NCBI RefSeq assembly: GCF_000425785.1
Contig: NZ_KE384452.1
Location: 178,655 to 242,654, forward strand
Direction of reading: 5' to 3'
Origin: Pseudomonas taiwanensis DSM 21245
Lineage (GTDB): Bacteria > Pseudomonadota > Gammaproteobacteria > Pseudomonadales > Pseudomonadaceae
DNA: 64,000 bases
A program made the translations under genes and the position numbers. Of this stretch, positions 62,941 through 64,000 are shown one piece after another. The first letter of the stretch is position 1. The number at the start of each line of letters is the position of its first letter. The notes below the pieces were generated by a model. That model saw only the letters and a list, made by a program, of their open reading frames with translations, searched no databases and had not been told where the DNA came from.

Positions 62941-62955
62941 CAAACAAACGTTTGT
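62941..62955. promoter_or_regulatory. Candidate PsrA-type operator
   Basis: CAAAC-AAAC-GTTTG (62941-62954) is an exact match to the reported PsrA consensus (C or G)AAAC-N2-4-GTTTG/C. It also contains the perfect palindrome ACAAACGTTTGT (62944-62955). It lies directly upstream of the -35 box of the ETF-QO promoter. PsrA is a long-chain fatty-acid-sensing TetR-family regulator of fatty-acid oxidation in pseudomonads. Binding here is inferred. Confidence 0.6.
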
Positions 62956-62956
62956 A

Positions 62957-62985
62957 TTGGACCCGCCAAGTGGTGTAGATATAAT
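62957..62985 (+). promoter_or_regulatory. sigma70 promoter for ETF-QO
   Basis: TTGGAC (62957-62962) and an exact TATAAT (62980-62985) are 17 bases apart. Transcription would start near 62992, about 130 bp before the GTG start. The palindrome upstream suggests regulation by a TetR-type factor. Confidence 0.8.
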
Positions 62986-63123
62986 GCGCGGCCAAGACAA
63001 AACGGTGTAGTTCGTCATTCACGCGGCTACAGGGCTACAGACACCTGAACAGCCTCCCGTGACCACCCCCGCACCCAATAAGACAAAGCAACAGCACGAG
63101 CCTTGATGAGTAGGAGAGTACCA

Positions 63124-64000
63124 GTGGAACGCGAATACATGGAATTCGACGTGGTCATCGTCGGCGCCGGCCCGGCGGGCCTGTCCGCCGCCTGCCGCCT
63201 GAAGCAGAAGGCCGCCGAAGCCGGTAGCGAGATCAGCGTCTGCGTGGTCGAGAAAGGCTCCGAAGTCGGCGCCCACATCCTCTCCGGCGCGGTCTTCGAA
63301 CCCCGCGCCCTGAACGAGCTGTTCCCCGACTGGAAAGCACTCGGCGCGCCACTGAACACCGAAGTGAAGCGTGACGATATCTATGTGCTCAAAGATGCCG
63401 GCAGCTCGACCAAGGTCCCTGACCTGTTCGTGCCTAAAACCATGCACAACCAGGGCAACTACATCATCTCCCTGGGCAACCTGTGCCGCTGGCTGGCCCA
63501 GCAGGCAGAGAACCTGGGCGTGGAAATCTACCCAGGCTTCGCCGCACAGGAAGCGCTGTTCGACGAAAACGGTGTGGTACGCGGCATCATCACTGGCGAC
63601 CTGGGCGTCGACCGCGAAGGCAACCCCAAGGACGGCCTGTACACCCCAGGCATGGAACTGCGCGCCAAGTACACCCTGTTCGCCGAAGGTTGCCGCGGCC
63701 ATATCGGCAAGCAGCTGATCAAGCGCTTCGACCTGGACAGCGAGTCCGACGTGCAGCATTACGGCATCGGCTTGAAGGAAATCTGGGAAATCGACCCCGC
63801 CAAGCACGAGCAGGGCCTGGTGGTGCACACCGCCGGCTGGCCGCTGGACGTGATGAGCAAGGACAACACCGGCGGCTCGTTCCTCTATCACCTGGAAAAC
63901 AACCAGGTGGTGGTCGGCCTGATCGTCGACCTGTCCTACGCCAACCCGTACCTCTCGCCGTTCGATGAGTTCCAGCGCCTGAAGCATCACCCGGTGATGA
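63124..64000 (+). CDS. Electron transfer flavoprotein-ubiquinone oxidoreductase (N-terminal part)
   Basis: The frame opens with GTG at 63124, preceded by AGGAG at 63112-63116, and stays open to the window end, giving about 292 residues of a protein usually near 550. The N-terminus EFDVVIVGAGPAGLSAACRL is an FAD-binding motif, followed by EKGSEVGAHILSGAVFEPRA and the ubiquinone-linked region NLCRWLAQQAENLGVEIYPG. The enzyme takes electrons from reduced ETF to ubiquinone in the inner membrane. It is divergent from etfBA with which it works. The C-terminal [4Fe-4S] domain lies outside the window. Confidence 0.95.
   Translation, partial: MEREYMEFDVVIVGAGPAGLSAACRLKQKAAEAGSEISVCVVEKGSEVGAHILSGAVFEPRALNELFPDWKALGAPLNTEVKRDDIYVLKDAGSSTKVPDLFVPKTMHNQGNYIISLGNLCRWLAQQAENLGVEIYPGFAAQEALFDENGVVRGIITGDLGVDREGNPKDGLYTPGMELRAKYTLFAEGCRGHIGKQLIKRFDLDSESDVQHYGIGLKEIWEIDPAKHEQGLVVHTAGWPLDVMSKDNTGGSFLYHLENNQVVVGLIVDLSYANPYLSPFDEFQRLKHHPVM

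Overview
This is a GC-rich bacterial chromosome segment that I read as a fluorescent Pseudomonas of the P. putida group (P. putida, P. entomophila and relatives). The grounds are the gene order gltA | sdhCDAB-sucAB-lpd-sucCD together with fabAB, htpG and etfBA/ETF-QO, the protein sequences themselves, and two families of REP palindromes of the type scattered through P. putida-like genomes. I cannot name a species. I see no tRNA or rRNA gene, CRISPR array, transposase, integrase or prophage gene, and most of the window looks like core genome.

Layout. 1-4472: the end of an NCS2 nucleobase permease, an MFS exporter, an AraC-type regulator and two tandem sulfonate-type periplasmic binding proteins that have no permease or ATPase beside them. 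4600-11883: a TetR-type repressor (CecR-like) divergent from a complete efflux system: HlyD-type adaptor, fused double ATPase, two ABC-2 permeases (the YbhGFSR set of E. coli) and an outer-membrane channel. 12017-19938 (minus): kdpFABC-kdpDE, the high-affinity potassium pump and its two-component regulator, including the 29-residue kdpF. 20080-26123 (minus): housekeeping and uncharacterised genes (AI-2E family transporter, DUF4892 protein, two alpha/beta hydrolases, sixA, a DUF4389 protein, gpsA).

26460-31425: a translationally coupled set of a TonB-dependent receptor, a periplasmic ABC_sub_bind-like protein and a hybrid sensor kinase. It looks like a nutrient-sensing relay of unknown ligand and is the most interesting uncharacterised unit here. 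31634-33381: fabA-fabB for unsaturated fatty acids. 33494-42092: amidohydrolase, pirin, dienelactone hydrolase, htpG, two PaaI-type thioesterases, a small helical lipoprotein, a DUF599 membrane protein and brnQ.

42468-55447: the TCA-cycle cluster. sucCD, lpd, sucB, sucA and sdhBADC lie on the minus strand and gltA is divergent, with two near-consensus sigma70 promoters in the shared 352-bp gap. Citrate synthase, the 2-oxoglutarate dehydrogenase complex, succinyl-CoA synthetase and succinate dehydrogenase together form a large part of the cycle. 55537-60733 (minus): START-domain protein, YkgJ-type cysteine-cluster protein, a basic exported protein, a MocR-type regulator, and a three-gene envelope set (solute-binding protein, DUF4398 lipoprotein, DUF4398-OmpA lipoprotein). 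60887-64000: etfA-etfB divergent from ETF-QO (cut by the window end), which pass electrons from acyl-CoA dehydrogenases to ubiquinone. Their shared gap holds a near-consensus promoter and an exact match to the PsrA fatty-acid regulator consensus.

Regulatory signals I could read directly include a heat-shock (sigma32) type promoter for htpG inside the preceding thioesterase gene, candidate operators upstream of the efflux operon, kdpF, brnQ, the MocR gene and the small lipoprotein, seven intrinsic terminators, and four REP pairs in inverted orientation. The pair at 26224-26362 forms an almost perfect 139-bp palindrome.
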